From the NCBI GenBank assembly GCA_014653975.1, contig JACWDR010000006.1:1-34589 (forward strand): 34,589 nt of DNA, written 5' to 3'. This DNA comes from Pelagibacterales bacterium SAG-MED20 (GTDB lineage Bacteria > Pseudomonadota > Alphaproteobacteria > Pelagibacterales > Pelagibacteraceae). The position numbers and the translations under genes were made by a program. This document shows positions 7,119-17,521 of the stretch, piece after piece. The stretch's first letter is position 1, and every line of letters starts with the position of its first letter. Below the pieces are notes generated by a model that saw only the letters and a list, made by a program, of their open reading frames with translations, ran no database searches and was not told the DNA's origin.

Positions 7119-8129
7119 ATGAGAGCCACCATAATATCGGATGTAAAACAACATTATCCGGTATTGCTAAATGAATTAATTAGCATTATTTCCCCTCAAT
7201 ATGGTGGCTCATTCATTGACTGTACATTTGGTCAAGGTGGATATACAAAAAAAATTTTAGATTTCCCCAAAACAAAAGTAATAGCTTTAGATAGAGACTC
7301 AGAGAGTTTAAAAAAAGCAAAAGATTTTCAAAAAAAATTCGATGATAGGTTTTTGTTTAGAAATATTAAATTTAGTCAACTTAAAAATTTAAAACTCAAA
7401 AATAAAAATATAAAAGGGGTAATCTTTGACTTAGGATATTCTTATACTCAAATCAAAGACTCAAAAAAAGGACTTTCTTTTGAAAATGTTGGAGAGCTTA
7501 ATATGAAAATGGGCATAAATGATTTTTCAGCAAAAGAAGCTATAAATCTTTTAAACGAAAATGAACTTGAAAAAATATTTAAATATTTTGGTGAGGAAAA
7601 AGAAAGCAAAAGAATTGCACATAATATTGTAGAGGATAGAAAATCCCAAGAAATAACAACAGAGGAATTGGTAAGAATTATAGAATCATCAAAAAGAAAA
7701 AAAAACCATAAAACTCACAGCGCAACAAAAGTTTTTCAAGCATTGAGAATATTTGTAAATAAAGAAATTAGTGAATTAATTTATGGACTTATTAATGCGG
7801 CCAAGGTTGTTAAAAAAGATGGGGTAATTGCAGTAGTCACATTTCATTCAATTGAGGATAAGATTGTGAAATATTTTTTTAAAAGTTTGTCTCAAAATAA
7901 AAGCATTTCAAGGTATATGCCAAAAGGAGATGAAAAAATAAATTTATTTAAATTGATAAACAAAAAACCAATAACACCATCAAAAAAAGAGATTAATGAA
8001 AACCCACCTTCAAGGTCAGCAAAATTAAGATATGCAATAAAAAAAGAGGATTTTTATGAATTTGAAACAGATATTTTAGATAAATTTAGTAACTTAATAG
8101 AGATTGAAAATTTCTCAAATAAATTATGA
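7119..8129 (+). CDS. rsmH: 16S rRNA (cytosine-1402 N4)-methyltransferase RsmH (MraW)
   Basis: SAM-dependent methyltransferase that modifies C1402 of 16S rRNA in the ribosomal P site. The 336 residues show the RsmH hallmarks: HYPVLLNE near the N-terminus, SAM motif [44 protein letters not shown], the [12 protein letters not shown] loop (usually F…GPLDMRM), [30 protein letters not shown], and [14 protein letters not shown] at the end. It begins 18 bases after ftsZ and its last four bases overlap the ftsL start (ATGA), which points to translational coupling. Confidence 0.95.
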   Translation: MRATIISDVKQHYPVLLNELISIISPQYGGSFIDCTFGQGGYTKKILDFPKTKVIALDRDSESLKKAKDFQKKFDDRFLFRNIKFSQLKNLKLKNKNIKGVIFDLGYSYTQIKDSKKGLSFENVGELNMKMGINDFSAKEAINLLNENELEKIFKYFGEEKESKRIAHNIVEDRKSQEITTEELVRIIESSKRKKNHKTHSATKVFQALRIFVNKEISELIYGLINAAKVVKKDGVIAVVTFHSIEDKIVKYFFKSLSQNKSISRYMPKGDEKINLFKLINKKPITPSKKEINENPPSRSAKLRYAIKKEDFYEFETDILDKFSNLIEIENFSNKL

Positions 8130-8437
8130 AAAAAATAACATTGGCATCAATTTTGATATTAATATTATTCACATCACTAGTAAAAAACTCAACAAAAGAA
8201 ATTGAAGATGAAATCTACACAATTAATGAAAATATTAGATCACTAGAAACAGAATTAGGCAAAGAAATGCTAGAGTATAATTACCTCAGTTCTCCAGAGA
8301 TGTTAACTCAACATCAATCTCGATATTTTGAGGATGATTTAATGCAAATTGATATTACAAAGATAAAAAAAATAACTTTAAATGAGACTGACCTAGAAGT
8401 TGGAGACTTCAAAGATAAGCTTCAGTTAAATGAATAA
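8126..8437 (+). CDS. ftsL: Divisome protein FtsL-like
   Basis: Small bitopic protein, 103 residues, recognised by position and shape more than by motif. It has a short cytoplasmic start, one membrane segment (about 4-20, [16 protein letters not shown]), then a heptad-rich helix (about 24-52), and a block [20 protein letters not shown] that resembles the L-x-x-E-W-x-x-L-x-x-P-x-R-L segment of alphaproteobacterial FtsL. FtsL links FtsB and FtsQ to the FtsWI synthase and activates septal wall synthesis. It overlaps rsmH by 4 bases and ftsI by 8 bases, the canonical FtsL position. Confidence 0.8.
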   Translation: MKKITLASILILILFTSLVKNSTKEIEDEIYTINENIRSLETELGKEMLEYNYLSSPEMLTQHQSRYFEDDLMQIDITKIKKITLNETDLEVGDFKDKLQLNE

Positions 8438-10115
8438 ACAGAATAATAAAAATATAGTACTGGAAGAATATGAAAATGAATTTACATATAAAAAAAATAA
8501 GTCAAATTTAAAAATAGATTTTAACCGGATAGCATTTATTTTCTTTGTTTTTTTTACAATTTCAATAATCTATTCAATACAACTTTTACATCTTGGTTCG
8601 TTAAAATTAAAGATTGTGGAGACAAAACCTACAATTAATAGTAAAAGTTTCCGGTCAGATATTATTGATAGAAATGGAAATTATTTAGTTAAAACTGTAA
8701 GCTCTATAGATATTGGTATTAATCCAGTAGAAGTTATAGATCGAAAAAAATTGTTGATCAACTTGCAATTGATATTTCCTAATAAAGATTATTCTCTTAT
8801 TAAAAAAAAATTGGATAAAAAAAAATTTTTTTATTTAGAAAGAAAAATATCAGCAAAAAATTATGAAAAAATTATGTTACTTGGAGACAAGTCAATTAAG
8901 CCTGAGGAAAAATTAACAAGAATATACCCTCAAAAAAATCTTTTTAGTCATATTATTGGTCAAATAGACGATGACAATAATGGAATATCAGGGATTGAAA
9001 AATCTTTTGATAATGAATTAAAGAAAATAAAAAAACCACTAGAATTAACTGTTGATACAGATCTTCAATTTTTAATAAGGGAGGAGTTAATAAAATTTCA
9101 ACCTATTTTTAAGAATATAGGAAGTGCTGCAATTCTTATGGATGTTAATGATGGCAGCATTCTTTCAATGGTTTCTTTGCCAGATTTTAATCTTAATGAA
9201 AGAAAAACTATTAAAGATTTGAATTATATAAATAGAGCAACAAAAGGTGTTTATGAATTGGGCTCAGTTTTTAAAACGTTCACAATTGCTTCAGGGCTAA
9301 ATGAAGATGTGATAGAGCCTGATACCAAATTTCAAAATCTACCAAAAAGTCTTATGTGTGCTAACAAGCCAATAAGAGAATATGATGATGAAATGCCCAA
9401 AGATCTAACAGCAGAGCAAATCTTAATACGATCAGGTAATATTGGATCTGTGAGAATAGCTCAATCGGTGGGTTTAGAAAAATTTACATCTTTTTTAAAA
9501 AGTTTAGGACTTTTAAATAAAATAGAATTTGATATCGAAGAAGTAGGCCAACCAATATCATTTAGGTGGGGAAAATGTAAGTTAGCTACAGCTGCATTTG
9601 GGCATGGAATAACTACTACACCATTACAATTAGCAAAAGGATATGCAATTGTCACAAACGGTGGTTTTAATGTTACTCCTACATTAGTAAAAAAAAACTA
9701 CAAAAACAAAAAAGAAAGGATATTAAAAAAAGGAGTTTCTGAAAAAATAAACTTAATTTTAAGAAAAATTGTATCAAGCAAAGATGGAACCGCAAATTTT
9801 GCAAATATTCAAGGATATGAAATTGGAGGTAAAACAGGAACTGCTCAAAAATCAGTAAAAGGAATTTATTCAAAAAAGAAAGTAAATACATTTGCAGCAA
9901 TATTTCCAACATCAAAACCGAAATTTGTTTTAATAGTTTTAATGGATGAGCCTAAGGCAAATAAAGATTATATTTATTATTTTAAAGACGGAAGTGGATG
10001 GAAATATAAAGGGAATTGGAGAAATACAGCAGGATGGACATCTGTAGAAGTAGCAGGCAAGATTATAGAAAAAATTGGGCCCATTTTAGCCACAAAAAAT
10101 ATGGAAATTAATTAA
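8430..10115 (+). CDS. ftsI: Peptidoglycan transpeptidase FtsI (PBP3)
   Basis: Septal class B penicillin-binding protein that cross-links peptidoglycan made by FtsW. The 561 residues have a cytoplasmic tail, one membrane segment (about 30-50), a dimerisation or pedestal region with SFRSDIIDRNGNYLVKT, and the transpeptidase domain (about 210-550). Active-site motifs are complete: Ser279-x-x-Lys282 in GSVFK, Ser335-Gly-Asn337, and Lys468-Thr-Gly in GGKTGTAQK. Other family blocks are INRATKGVYELGS and AAFGHGITTTPLQLA. The start overlaps ftsL by 8 bases, and it ends 3 bases before the murE-murF gene. Confidence 0.96.
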   Translation: MNKQNNKNIVLEEYENEFTYKKNKSNLKIDFNRIAFIFFVFFTISIIYSIQLLHLGSLKLKIVETKPTINSKSFRSDIIDRNGNYLVKTVSSIDIGINPVEVIDRKKLLINLQLIFPNKDYSLIKKKLDKKKFFYLERKISAKNYEKIMLLGDKSIKPEEKLTRIYPQKNLFSHIIGQIDDDNNGISGIEKSFDNELKKIKKPLELTVDTDLQFLIREELIKFQPIFKNIGSAAILMDVNDGSILSMVSLPDFNLNERKTIKDLNYINRATKGVYELGSVFKTFTIASGLNEDVIEPDTKFQNLPKSLMCANKPIREYDDEMPKDLTAEQILIRSGNIGSVRIAQSVGLEKFTSFLKSLGLLNKIEFDIEEVGQPISFRWGKCKLATAAFGHGITTTPLQLAKGYAIVTNGGFNVTPTLVKKNYKNKKERILKKGVSEKINLILRKIVSSKDGTANFANIQGYEIGGKTGTAQKSVKGIYSKKKVNTFAAIFPTSKPKFVLIVLMDEPKANKDYIYYFKDGSGWKYKGNWRNTAGWTSVEVAGKIIEKIGPILATKNMEIN

Positions 10116-10118
10116 TCC

Positions 10119-12965
10119 ATGCTGATAGGTAATTATTTCAAAAAGGTAAATAAAAAATATAGAGCTCATTTTTTTTCAGGGCTAAGTTTTAACAGTCAAA
10201 CTTGCAAAAAAAATTGTATTTTTTTTGCAATTAAAGGCAATAAAAGTAATGGAAATAAGTTCATAAAAAAAGCTATTAAAAATGGGGCAAGAACAATTAT
10301 TTCTAGTCAAGATTATGAGGGCCTGAAAAACAAAATACTTTATATTCATTCTTCGAATGTCAGAAAATCATTAGCTGATGTTGTGTCAGGTATTTACAAA
10401 GTAAAACCTAAAAATCTAATTGCTGTAACAGGAACAAATGGAAAATCATCAATATCAAATTTTTATTTTCAAATTTTAAGACTAAATAAAAAAAAAGTTG
10501 CTTCGATCGGTACATTAGGAGTTCAAACAATTTTCAATAAATCACCAGCAGAAAATACTACTTTAGACTCAATTAAATTGGCCATGTGCTTAGAAAAAAT
10601 AAAAAAACAAAAAATAGATAATGTTATATTAGAAGCTTCAAGCCATGGACTCAAACAGCATAGGTTGGATGGTTTAGAATTTAAAACAGGAATCTTTACT
10701 AATTTGTCTCATGACCATTTAGATTATCATAAAAATTTTGATGATTATTTAAAATCAAAATTATATTTATTTAACAAGCTACTCAAAAAAAATTCTAATA
10801 TAATTACGGATATAGAAATTCCAGAATATAAAATAATTAAAAAAATTGCCCAAAAAAGAAAGTTAAAAATAAACACAATTTTAAATCAGAATAGTAGTTT
10901 AAATTTAATCTCACATAAATTTTTTAAAAATAAGCAATTAAATAAAATTAGGTATAAAAATAAAATTTATAAATTTCAAACAAATCTAATAGGCAAAATA
11001 CAAATAAAAAATATTTTGATGGCTATGCTCGCAGCTCAAAAGAGTGGTCTGAAATTGAAACAAATAATCAATGTAATTGATAAAATAAAACCAGTTAATG
11101 GAAGATTAGAAAAAGTAGGTAATATAAAGAATAATTCTAAGGTAATATTAGACTATGCACACACACCAGATGCTCTACAAATTTGTTTAGAGAATTTAAA
11201 AGAACAATTTATAAATAGAAAAATTTCAATAGTTTTTGGTTGTGGTGGTAATAGAGATCACTCTAAGAGAGCTATTATGGGAAAGATTGCAAATTCTTAT
11301 TGCAATAAAATTTACATTACAGATGATAATCCTAGAACTGAAAATCCAAAAAAAATAAGAGTAGCCATCAAAAAGAATATAGATAAATCAAAAGTTTATG
11401 AAATACCTGACAGAGCTAAAGCGATTAAAAAAGCAATATTAGATTTAAAAACAGGTGATATTTTAGTTGTAGCAGGTAAAGGACATGAAAATATTCAAGA
11501 TTATGGAAAAAAGAAGAAATTATTTTCTGATAAAAAGGAAATACTGATTAATATTAAAAAAAAAAACAAAAATTTATTTAGTGATATTAAATTAAACATA
11601 TTGAAAGAATTAAGTGAATCAAAAAAAATTTCCCTACAAACAAAAATTAAGAATGCCTCAATTAATTCAAAAGAGATAAAAAAAAATGATATTTTTTTTT
11701 CAATAAAGGGAAAAAAAAGAAATGGGAACTTGTTTGTAAGCGATGCTTTAAAAAGAGGTGCATCTCTAGCAGTAGTTAATAATTATGAAAATACATCTAA
11801 AAAAATTAAAGTGAAAAATACCCTAAGTTTTTTAACTAAGGCTTCTTCAATAATAAGAGAAAATACATCAAGTAAAATTATAGCCATAACAGGTAGTTGT
11901 GGTAAAACTTCATTAAAAGAATTAACTGGTAAAACACTTAGTAAGATTAGTAAAACTACCTATTCACCAAAATCCTTTAATAATAAATTTGGCGTTCCAT
12001 TAAGTTTATTCAATTTAAAACAAAACGATGATTTTGGTGTATTTGAAATTGGAATGGATAAAAAAGGTGAGATTGGTTATTTATCGAAAATCATTAAACC
12101 TGATGTTGGTGTTATAACAAATATTTCTTATGCTCATGCAAAAAACTTTCAAAATATTCAACAAATAGCCCTTGCCAAATCTGAAATTATAAAAAATATT
12201 AAAAATAAAGGAAGCATTGTTTTAAATGCTGATGATCAATTTTATAAATTTCACAAAAAAATAGCTAGAAAAAGAAAAATTAAAATTTATTCTTTTAGTT
12301 TAAAGAAAAATAACTCTGATGTATTTTTGAGTTCAATAAAAAAAGAGAAACTCAAGTATAAAGCAACTATAAATATAAATAATTTTAAAAAATTTTTTTA
12401 TATTAATTCAAATTTTGAAAGTGACATAAAAAATTTATTAGCAACAATTACTATTATATCAATTTATAAAGATATTACAAAATTTGATAAAAATATCTTT
12501 TATGATCACAAAACTCCTAATGGACGTGGTGATATTACAAAAATAAAATTATTTAAGAAAAAATTTTATCTTGTTGATGAAAGTTATAATTCTAACCCAC
12601 TCTCTCTTAAATCAGCATTAAAAAATTTTGATATGATTAAGGTTCATAACTCTAAAAAACATTTGATACTTGGTGATATGCTGGAACTAGGATCTCATTC
12701 AAAAAAATTACATATAGAAATTAGCAAAAACATAAATAAGAAATCTTTGAAGAATATTAATGTAATTGGAAAATATATTAGTCATACCTACAAAAATCTT
12801 AATAAGACTAAAAAAGGATTAATTTTTAAAAAAAACTCGGAAATAATTAATTTGATTAAAAGCAATATAAATAATAATGATTATTTAATGATTAAGGCAT
12901 CAAATTCTACAGGACTCAATAAATTAGCAAACGACTTAAAAATAGGAAAAATTAATGCTTTATAG
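10119..12965 (+). CDS. murE-murF: Fused MurE-MurF ligase (meso-DAP-adding and D-Ala-D-Ala-adding enzyme)
   Basis: One uninterrupted reading frame of 948 residues carries both cytoplasmic ligases. The MurE part (about 1-480) has the ATP loop VTGTNGKSS near 103-111, the substrate-binding NTTLDS, DYAHTPDAL near 345-353, and the DNPRTE motif near 403-408 that marks meso-diaminopimelate (not lysine) specificity, then GKGHE. The MurF part (about 490-948) has its own N-terminal domain, the ATP loop ITGSCGKTS near 590-598, DESYNSNP near 820-827 and LGDMLELG near 851-858. The junction near residue 485 is a short Lys-rich linker. The two N-terminal domains look alike, as expected of paralogous ligases. 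It starts 3 bases after ftsI and overlaps mraY by 11 bases. No internal start or stop suggests two proteins. Confidence 0.95.
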   Translation: MLIGNYFKKVNKKYRAHFFSGLSFNSQTCKKNCIFFAIKGNKSNGNKFIKKAIKNGARTIISSQDYEGLKNKILYIHSSNVRKSLADVVSGIYKVKPKNLIAVTGTNGKSSISNFYFQILRLNKKKVASIGTLGVQTIFNKSPAENTTLDSIKLAMCLEKIKKQKIDNVILEASSHGLKQHRLDGLEFKTGIFTNLSHDHLDYHKNFDDYLKSKLYLFNKLLKKNSNIITDIEIPEYKIIKKIAQKRKLKINTILNQNSSLNLISHKFFKNKQLNKIRYKNKIYKFQTNLIGKIQIKNILMAMLAAQKSGLKLKQIINVIDKIKPVNGRLEKVGNIKNNSKVILDYAHTPDALQICLENLKEQFINRKISIVFGCGGNRDHSKRAIMGKIANSYCNKIYITDDNPRTENPKKIRVAIKKNIDKSKVYEIPDRAKAIKKAILDLKTGDILVVAGKGHENIQDYGKKKKLFSDKKEILINIKKKNKNLFSDIKLNILKELSESKKISLQTKIKNASINSKEIKKNDIFFSIKGKKRNGNLFVSDALKRGASLAVVNNYENTSKKIKVKNTLSFLTKASSIIRENTSSKIIAITGSCGKTSLKELTGKTLSKISKTTYSPKSFNNKFGVPLSLFNLKQNDDFGVFEIGMDKKGEIGYLSKIIKPDVGVITNISYAHAKNFQNIQQIALAKSEIIKNIKNKGSIVLNADDQFYKFHKKIARKRKIKIYSFSLKKNNSDVFLSSIKKEKLKYKATININNFKKFFYINSNFESDIKNLLATITIISIYKDITKFDKNIFYDHKTPNGRGDITKIKLFKKKFYLVDESYNSNPLSLKSALKNFDMIKVHNSKKHLILGDMLELGSHSKKLHIEISKNINKKSLKNINVIGKYISHTYKNLNKTKKGLIFKKNSEIINLIKSNINNNDYLMIKASNSTGLNKLANDLKIGKINAL

Positions 12966-14040
12966 TTTTATTTTAGAGCTAATAGATCAATACTCATTTC
13001 TAAATGTCTTTAAGTACCTTACTTTTAGAACTGGATTAGCAATGTTTACTTCTATGCTTGTAGTTTTGTTAATTGGTAATCCGTTTATTAGATATTTTTC
13101 TTCAAGAAAAATTTTAGACCCTATAAGAGAAGATGGACCTACAGATCATATTGTAAAAAAGATAGGTACCCCCACAATGGGAGGAGTATTAATTCTTCTA
13201 GGATTATTTTCTGGAATTCTTTTATGGGGTGATTTATCAAATTATTATATTTGGTTTTTACTTTTTATAGTTAGTGCTTTTGGATTATTAGGAGCGTTTG
13301 ATGATTATCAGAAGATTAGATATAAAAATTCATCTGGTATTTCTTTTAAATTTAAAATTATTTCACAAATTTTAATAGCTGTTATAGGCATACTAATGTT
13401 AAGTCATTTTTCTCAAAATGAAGAACTAAAAAATTTATATTTTCCTTTTTTTAAAAATTTAATAATAAATCTTGGTTGGTTTTTTATTCCATTTTCAGTT
13501 TTTATAATTGTAGGTTCTTCAAATGCAGTAAATTTAACAGATGGACTTGATGGTTTAGCAACCGTGCCAGTTATTTTGGTTGCAAGTTGTTTTGCTTTTA
13601 TAAGTTACGTTACAGGTAATATAGTTTTTTCAGAATATTTACAAATACCATATATACAAGGCATGGGAGAGGTTTCAATTTTCTGTGGGTCAATTATTGG
13701 GGCGTGTTTAGGTTTTTTATGGTTCAATGCACCACCAGCAAAAATATTTATGGGAGACACGGGATCATTAGCGCTTGGAGGATCACTTGGAGCAGTTGGA
13801 ATAATTACTAAACATGAAATTGTTCTGGCTATCACTGGAGGATTATTTGTACTCGAGGCAGTATCGGTTATCGTTCAAGTATTATCATTTAAGTTAACAG
13901 GAAAAAGAGTATTTAGAATGGCTCCTATACATCATCATTTTGAAAAAAAGGGTTGGGCTGAATCAACTGTAGTAATCAGATTTTGGATTATCTCAATTAT
14001 TCTTGCGATGATAGGGTTAGCGACATTAAAATTAAGATAA
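12955..14040 (+). CDS. mraY: Phospho-N-acetylmuramoyl-pentapeptide-transferase MraY
   Basis: Polytopic inner-membrane enzyme that transfers phospho-MurNAc-pentapeptide to undecaprenyl phosphate, giving lipid I. The 361 residues have about ten hydrophobic membrane segments and the family motifs PTMGGVLIL, the Mg-binding FDDYQKIRYK, NAVNLTDGLDGLA, FMGDTGSLALGG, and the HHHFEKKGWAE block. The ATG overlaps the end of murF by 11 bases, and the TAA shares one base with the murD ATG. The length is standard. Confidence 0.97.
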   Translation: MLYSFILELIDQYSFLNVFKYLTFRTGLAMFTSMLVVLLIGNPFIRYFSSRKILDPIREDGPTDHIVKKIGTPTMGGVLILLGLFSGILLWGDLSNYYIWFLLFIVSAFGLLGAFDDYQKIRYKNSSGISFKFKIISQILIAVIGILMLSHFSQNEELKNLYFPFFKNLIINLGWFFIPFSVFIIVGSSNAVNLTDGLDGLATVPVILVASCFAFISYVTGNIVFSEYLQIPYIQGMGEVSIFCGSIIGACLGFLWFNAPPAKIFMGDTGSLALGGSLGAVGIITKHEIVLAITGGLFVLEAVSVIVQVLSFKLTGKRVFRMAPIHHHFEKKGWAESTVVIRFWIISIILAMIGLATLKLR

Positions 14041-15335
14041 TGTTAAATAATAAAGATATCTTTTTCGAAAAAAAGATTTTAATTTATGGGCTTGGTAAAA
14101 GTGGCCTTTCTTCATATAATTTTTTAAAAAAACAAAATGAAGTCTATTTATATGATGACAAAAATATAAAAATAAAAAAAAAATTAATAAGTTATAAGAC
14201 AATAATAAAAAAGAAATTTGATTATATTATAATTAGTCCTGGAATAAATATTGAAACTTGTAAACTTAATAAGTTTTTAAAAAAAAATTTAGATAAAATT
14301 AATACCGATTTAGATATTTTTTATAGTTTACACAATAAGAATAAAATTATCACAATTACTGGAACAAATGGAAAATCGACTACTGCACAAATTATTTATG
14401 AAATCTTAAGAAAAAAAAAAGTAGATGTTAGGTTGGCTGGTAATATAGGCAATCCAATTTTACTAGAAAGAAATATCAAAAATAAGACTATTTTTGTGAT
14501 TGAAGCTTCATCTTATCAATTGGAATATAGTAAAATTTTTAAGACTAAAATAGCTGTATTACTTAATATTTCACCTGACCATTTAGAGAGACATAGAACA
14601 TTAAAAAATTATGTTAACTCAAAATTTAAATTAATAAAAAATCAAACAAAAAAAGATTATGCAATTTTAAATGTGACTAATCCACATATAAAACAAAAGC
14701 TAGTAACTCAAAAATTTCTGTCAAAAATCATTAAAGTTAACAAATCTATTGATCCTAAATTTTTAAAGAAAATAAATAATACATATTTTATGTCCGAAGG
14801 TAATAAAGAAAACTTATCGTTTGTTTTGGAGGTTGCTAAAATATGCAAGATAAAAAAAGCAACTATACTTAAGATACTAAAAAAATTTACTGGTTTGAAA
14901 TATAGACAGCAAATTATTCATAAATCTAAAAATCTTACTATTATTAACGATTCCAAAGCTACTAGTTTTTCATCATCTGAAAGTATTTTAAAAAAATTGT
15001 CCAACGTTTATTGGATAGTTGGAGGTCTCCCAAAAAAAGGAGATAAGTTTTTATTATCAAAAAATGATTGTAAAAATTTTAAAGCATATATATTTGGTAA
15101 AAATAAAGATATATTTATTAAAAAATTAAAAAAAATAGTTAAATTTGAGTCTTTTATAAATTTAAAAACTTTAATAAAAAAAATTTTTTACGACATAAAT
15201 AGTAGTCAAAATAAAGAACACAAAATTATTTTATTTAGCCCAGCAGCAGCCTCTTTTGATAGTTTTAAAAGTTTTGAGGAGAGGGGAAGATATTTTAATA
15301 AACTTATTAAAGAAATTGGTAATGTTAAACAATAA
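14040..15335 (+). CDS. murD: UDP-N-acetylmuramoyl-L-alanine--D-glutamate ligase MurD
   Basis: Cytoplasmic ATP-dependent ligase that adds D-glutamate to UDP-MurNAc-L-Ala. The chosen ATG at 14040 gives 431 residues starting MLNNKDIFF and shares its A with the mraY stop (TAATG). An in-frame ATG at 13983 would add 19 residues lying inside mraY that do not look like MurD. Motifs: ILIYGLGKSGLSS in the N-terminal UDP-binding domain, TITGTNGKSTT for ATP, VIEASSYQLEY, LLNISPDHLERH, INDSKATS, and the C-terminal LFSPAAASFDSF block. The end overlaps ftsW by 14 bases. Confidence 0.95.
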   Translation: MLNNKDIFFEKKILIYGLGKSGLSSYNFLKKQNEVYLYDDKNIKIKKKLISYKTIIKKKFDYIIISPGINIETCKLNKFLKKNLDKINTDLDIFYSLHNKNKIITITGTNGKSTTAQIIYEILRKKKVDVRLAGNIGNPILLERNIKNKTIFVIEASSYQLEYSKIFKTKIAVLLNISPDHLERHRTLKNYVNSKFKLIKNQTKKDYAILNVTNPHIKQKLVTQKFLSKIIKVNKSIDPKFLKKINNTYFMSEGNKENLSFVLEVAKICKIKKATILKILKKFTGLKYRQQIIHKSKNLTIINDSKATSFSSSESILKKLSNVYWIVGGLPKKGDKFLLSKNDCKNFKAYIFGKNKDIFIKKLKKIVKFESFINLKTLIKKIFYDINSSQNKEHKIILFSPAAASFDSFKSFEERGRYFNKLIKEIGNVKQ

Positions 15336-16446
15336 TTCAATTTATAAATTTTACCATGGGTGGTGGAAAAATATCGATAAAACAATTTTTTTATTAATAA
15401 TTATTTTATTTAGTTTGGGATTATTTTTTTCCCTTGTTTCAACTTCGTTAATTGCTTCAGATAAGCTTGATACTAATAATTATTTTTTCTTTTTTAGACA
15501 TTTAACATATATTTGTATTGGCATAGTTACTTTAATATTTTTTTCTTCCTTAGGAGAAAAAAATCTTTTTAACTTATCAATTTTGTTATTTTTTGTTTCT
15601 TTATTTCTTTTACTTTTGGTTCCTGTTTTAGGTACTGAAGTTAAAGGATCAAAAAGATGGCTTGACTTACTTTTTTTACCGAGATTTCAACCAATCGAAA
15701 TCGTTAAGCCCTTTACGATAATTTTTCTTGCAATTATTTTAGGTAGCGAAAAGGCAGTTAACATTTATTATAAATACTTACTTAGTTTTATAGCGATAGT
15801 TCCAATATCTTTTTTACTTATGATACAGCCAGATATTGGTCAAACACTTCTTATTTTTTTATCATGGTTAACTTTGGTTTTTATTTCAGGAATAAGTCTT
15901 TTAGTTTTTCTTACTTTTTTTGGCACATCTCTTTTAGCATTGTTTTACATGATCTTTTTAATTCCTAAATTTTACTACATAAAAAATAGAATTCTATCAT
16001 TCTTTAATCCAACCGATGGAACGCATAATTTTCAATCAGAAAAAGCAATTGATGCAATTGTTAGTGGAGGTTTTTTTGGAAAAGGGGTTGGTGAAGGAAC
16101 ATTAAAGAGTAGAGTGCCAGAAGCGCATACAGATTATATAATTTCTGTAATATCTGAGGAGTTTGGAGTGGTTGCAATTATTTTATTATTAGTTTTATTT
16201 TTATTTTTTATCTATAGCGTATTTAAAAAAATATATTTTGTGTCAAATGAAAAAGTAAAACTTGTTCTTGTAGGTTCAATAACACTTATTATTGCCCAAG
16301 CACTAATTCATTTAGGGGTAAATATAAGATTGTTTCCAACTACAGGAATGACGTTACCATTTTTAAGTTATGGTGGTTCATCAATTATTGGAATGTCAAT
16401 TCTGTCAGGCATAATTCTAAATTTAACGAAAAGAAAAATTAATTAA
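15322..16446 (+). CDS. ftsW: Lipid II polymerase FtsW (SEDS family)
   Basis: Integral membrane glycosyltransferase that polymerises lipid II at the septum with FtsI. The ATG at 15322 gives 374 residues (MLNNNSIYKF…). A longer frame from 15256 would add 22 residues inside murD that are charged and unlike FtsW. Around ten membrane segments are visible. Motifs: GTEVKGSKRWLDL…FQPIEIVKPF, MIQPDIGQTLLIF, AHTDYIISVISEEFGVV, and PFLSYGGSSIIGMS near the end. The extracytoplasmic loop between TM7 and TM8 contains the Q-S-E-K-A and G-x-G-x-G elements typical of FtsW. It overlaps murD by 14 bases and ends 1 base before murG. Confidence 0.96.
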   Translation: MLNNNSIYKFYHGWWKNIDKTIFLLIIILFSLGLFFSLVSTSLIASDKLDTNNYFFFFRHLTYICIGIVTLIFFSSLGEKNLFNLSILLFFVSLFLLLLVPVLGTEVKGSKRWLDLLFLPRFQPIEIVKPFTIIFLAIILGSEKAVNIYYKYLLSFIAIVPISFLLMIQPDIGQTLLIFLSWLTLVFISGISLLVFLTFFGTSLLALFYMIFLIPKFYYIKNRILSFFNPTDGTHNFQSEKAIDAIVSGGFFGKGVGEGTLKSRVPEAHTDYIISVISEEFGVVAIILLLVLFLFFIYSVFKKIYFVSNEKVKLVLVGSITLIIAQALIHLGVNIRLFPTTGMTLPFLSYGGSSIIGMSILSGIILNLTKRKIN

Positions 16447-16447
16447 T

Positions 16448-17521
16448 ATGAAAAATATTCTGATTAGTACAGGTGGATCAGGAGGACATGTAATTCCAGC
16501 ATTAATTCTTTATGAACATTTAAAAGAAAAATACAATGTATTTATTTCATCAGACAATAGAGGAATTAAATTTTTAGATAAAGATAAAGATGAAGATTTT
16601 ATAAAAATTATTAATGTTCCTAAAATAAAAAAAAATATTTTTTTAATACCTTTTCAGGCAATATTGTTACTAACTTTAATTTTTAAATCTTTATTTTTTT
16701 TAAAAAAAAAAAAGATTGAAATAGTTATATCAACGGGCGGTTATATGTCTTTGCCTTTGTGTGTGGCCTCCAAAGTTTTTAATATTAGGCTATTTTTATT
16801 TGAACCAAATATGGTTTTGGGCAGAACAAATAAACTTTTTTTATCCTCTTGCACTAAAGTTTTATGTTATTCGGACAAGATTAAAAAATTTCCAGATAAA
16901 TTAAAAGATAAAATTTTTTTAATACCACCCTTGTTAAGAAAAGAGTTTTATCAAACTAAAATTAGCACAACTATAGAAGAAAAAATTAATTTATTGATTA
17001 TAGGCGGAAGTCAAGGAGCAAGTTTGTTTGATAACTTAATTAAAGACACAATATTAGATATTTCAAAAAAATATAAATTGAAAGTTTTTCACCAAACTGG
17101 TTTAAATAATTACAACTCACTAAAGGATTTTTATTTAAAAAATGAAATCGATAATGAGTTATTTGATTTTAATGAAAAAATTTCCAATTTTATGAGTAGA
17201 TCTAATATATGCATTACTAGAGCTGGAGCATCAACGTTAGCAGAATTAACTTTTTTAAATATACCATATATAGCTATTCCATTGCCGAGTGCAAAAGATA
17301 ATCATCAGCTCGAAAATGCATTATTTTATTATAAACTTGGTTGTAATTGGATTTTAAACCAAAATGAAATCACCACCACTAATCTAACTAGTGAACTATT
17401 AAATATTATTGAAAATAAAGAAGATTGTTTAGAAAAAATAAAAAAAATGAAAAATTTTAACTATCAAAACACATGGAATAATATAAATCAAAAAATTATA
17501 ACTATTATTGATGAAAATTGA
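16448..17521 (+). CDS. murG: UDP-GlcNAc--lipid I GlcNAc-transferase MurG
   Basis: Peripheral membrane enzyme that adds GlcNAc to lipid I to make lipid II. The 357 residues begin with the first G-loop ISTGGSGGHVIPALIL. They also show STGGYMSLP, FEPNMVLGRTNK (usually HEQNAVPG), the IIGGSQGAS G-loop of the C-terminal domain, ITRAGASTLAEL, IAIPLPSAKDNHQLENA, and a closing nucleotide-binding region. HE(Q/N) replaced by FEPN is a mild change. The gene starts 1 base after ftsW and overlaps murC by 11 bases. Confidence 0.96.
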   Translation: MKNILISTGGSGGHVIPALILYEHLKEKYNVFISSDNRGIKFLDKDKDEDFIKIINVPKIKKNIFLIPFQAILLLTLIFKSLFFLKKKKIEIVISTGGYMSLPLCVASKVFNIRLFLFEPNMVLGRTNKLFLSSCTKVLCYSDKIKKFPDKLKDKIFLIPPLLRKEFYQTKISTTIEEKINLLIIGGSQGASLFDNLIKDTILDISKKYKLKVFHQTGLNNYNSLKDFYLKNEIDNELFDFNEKISNFMSRSNICITRAGASTLAELTFLNIPYIAIPLPSAKDNHQLENALFYYKLGCNWILNQNEITTTNLTSELLNIIENKEDCLEKIKKMKNFNYQNTWNNINQKIITIIDEN

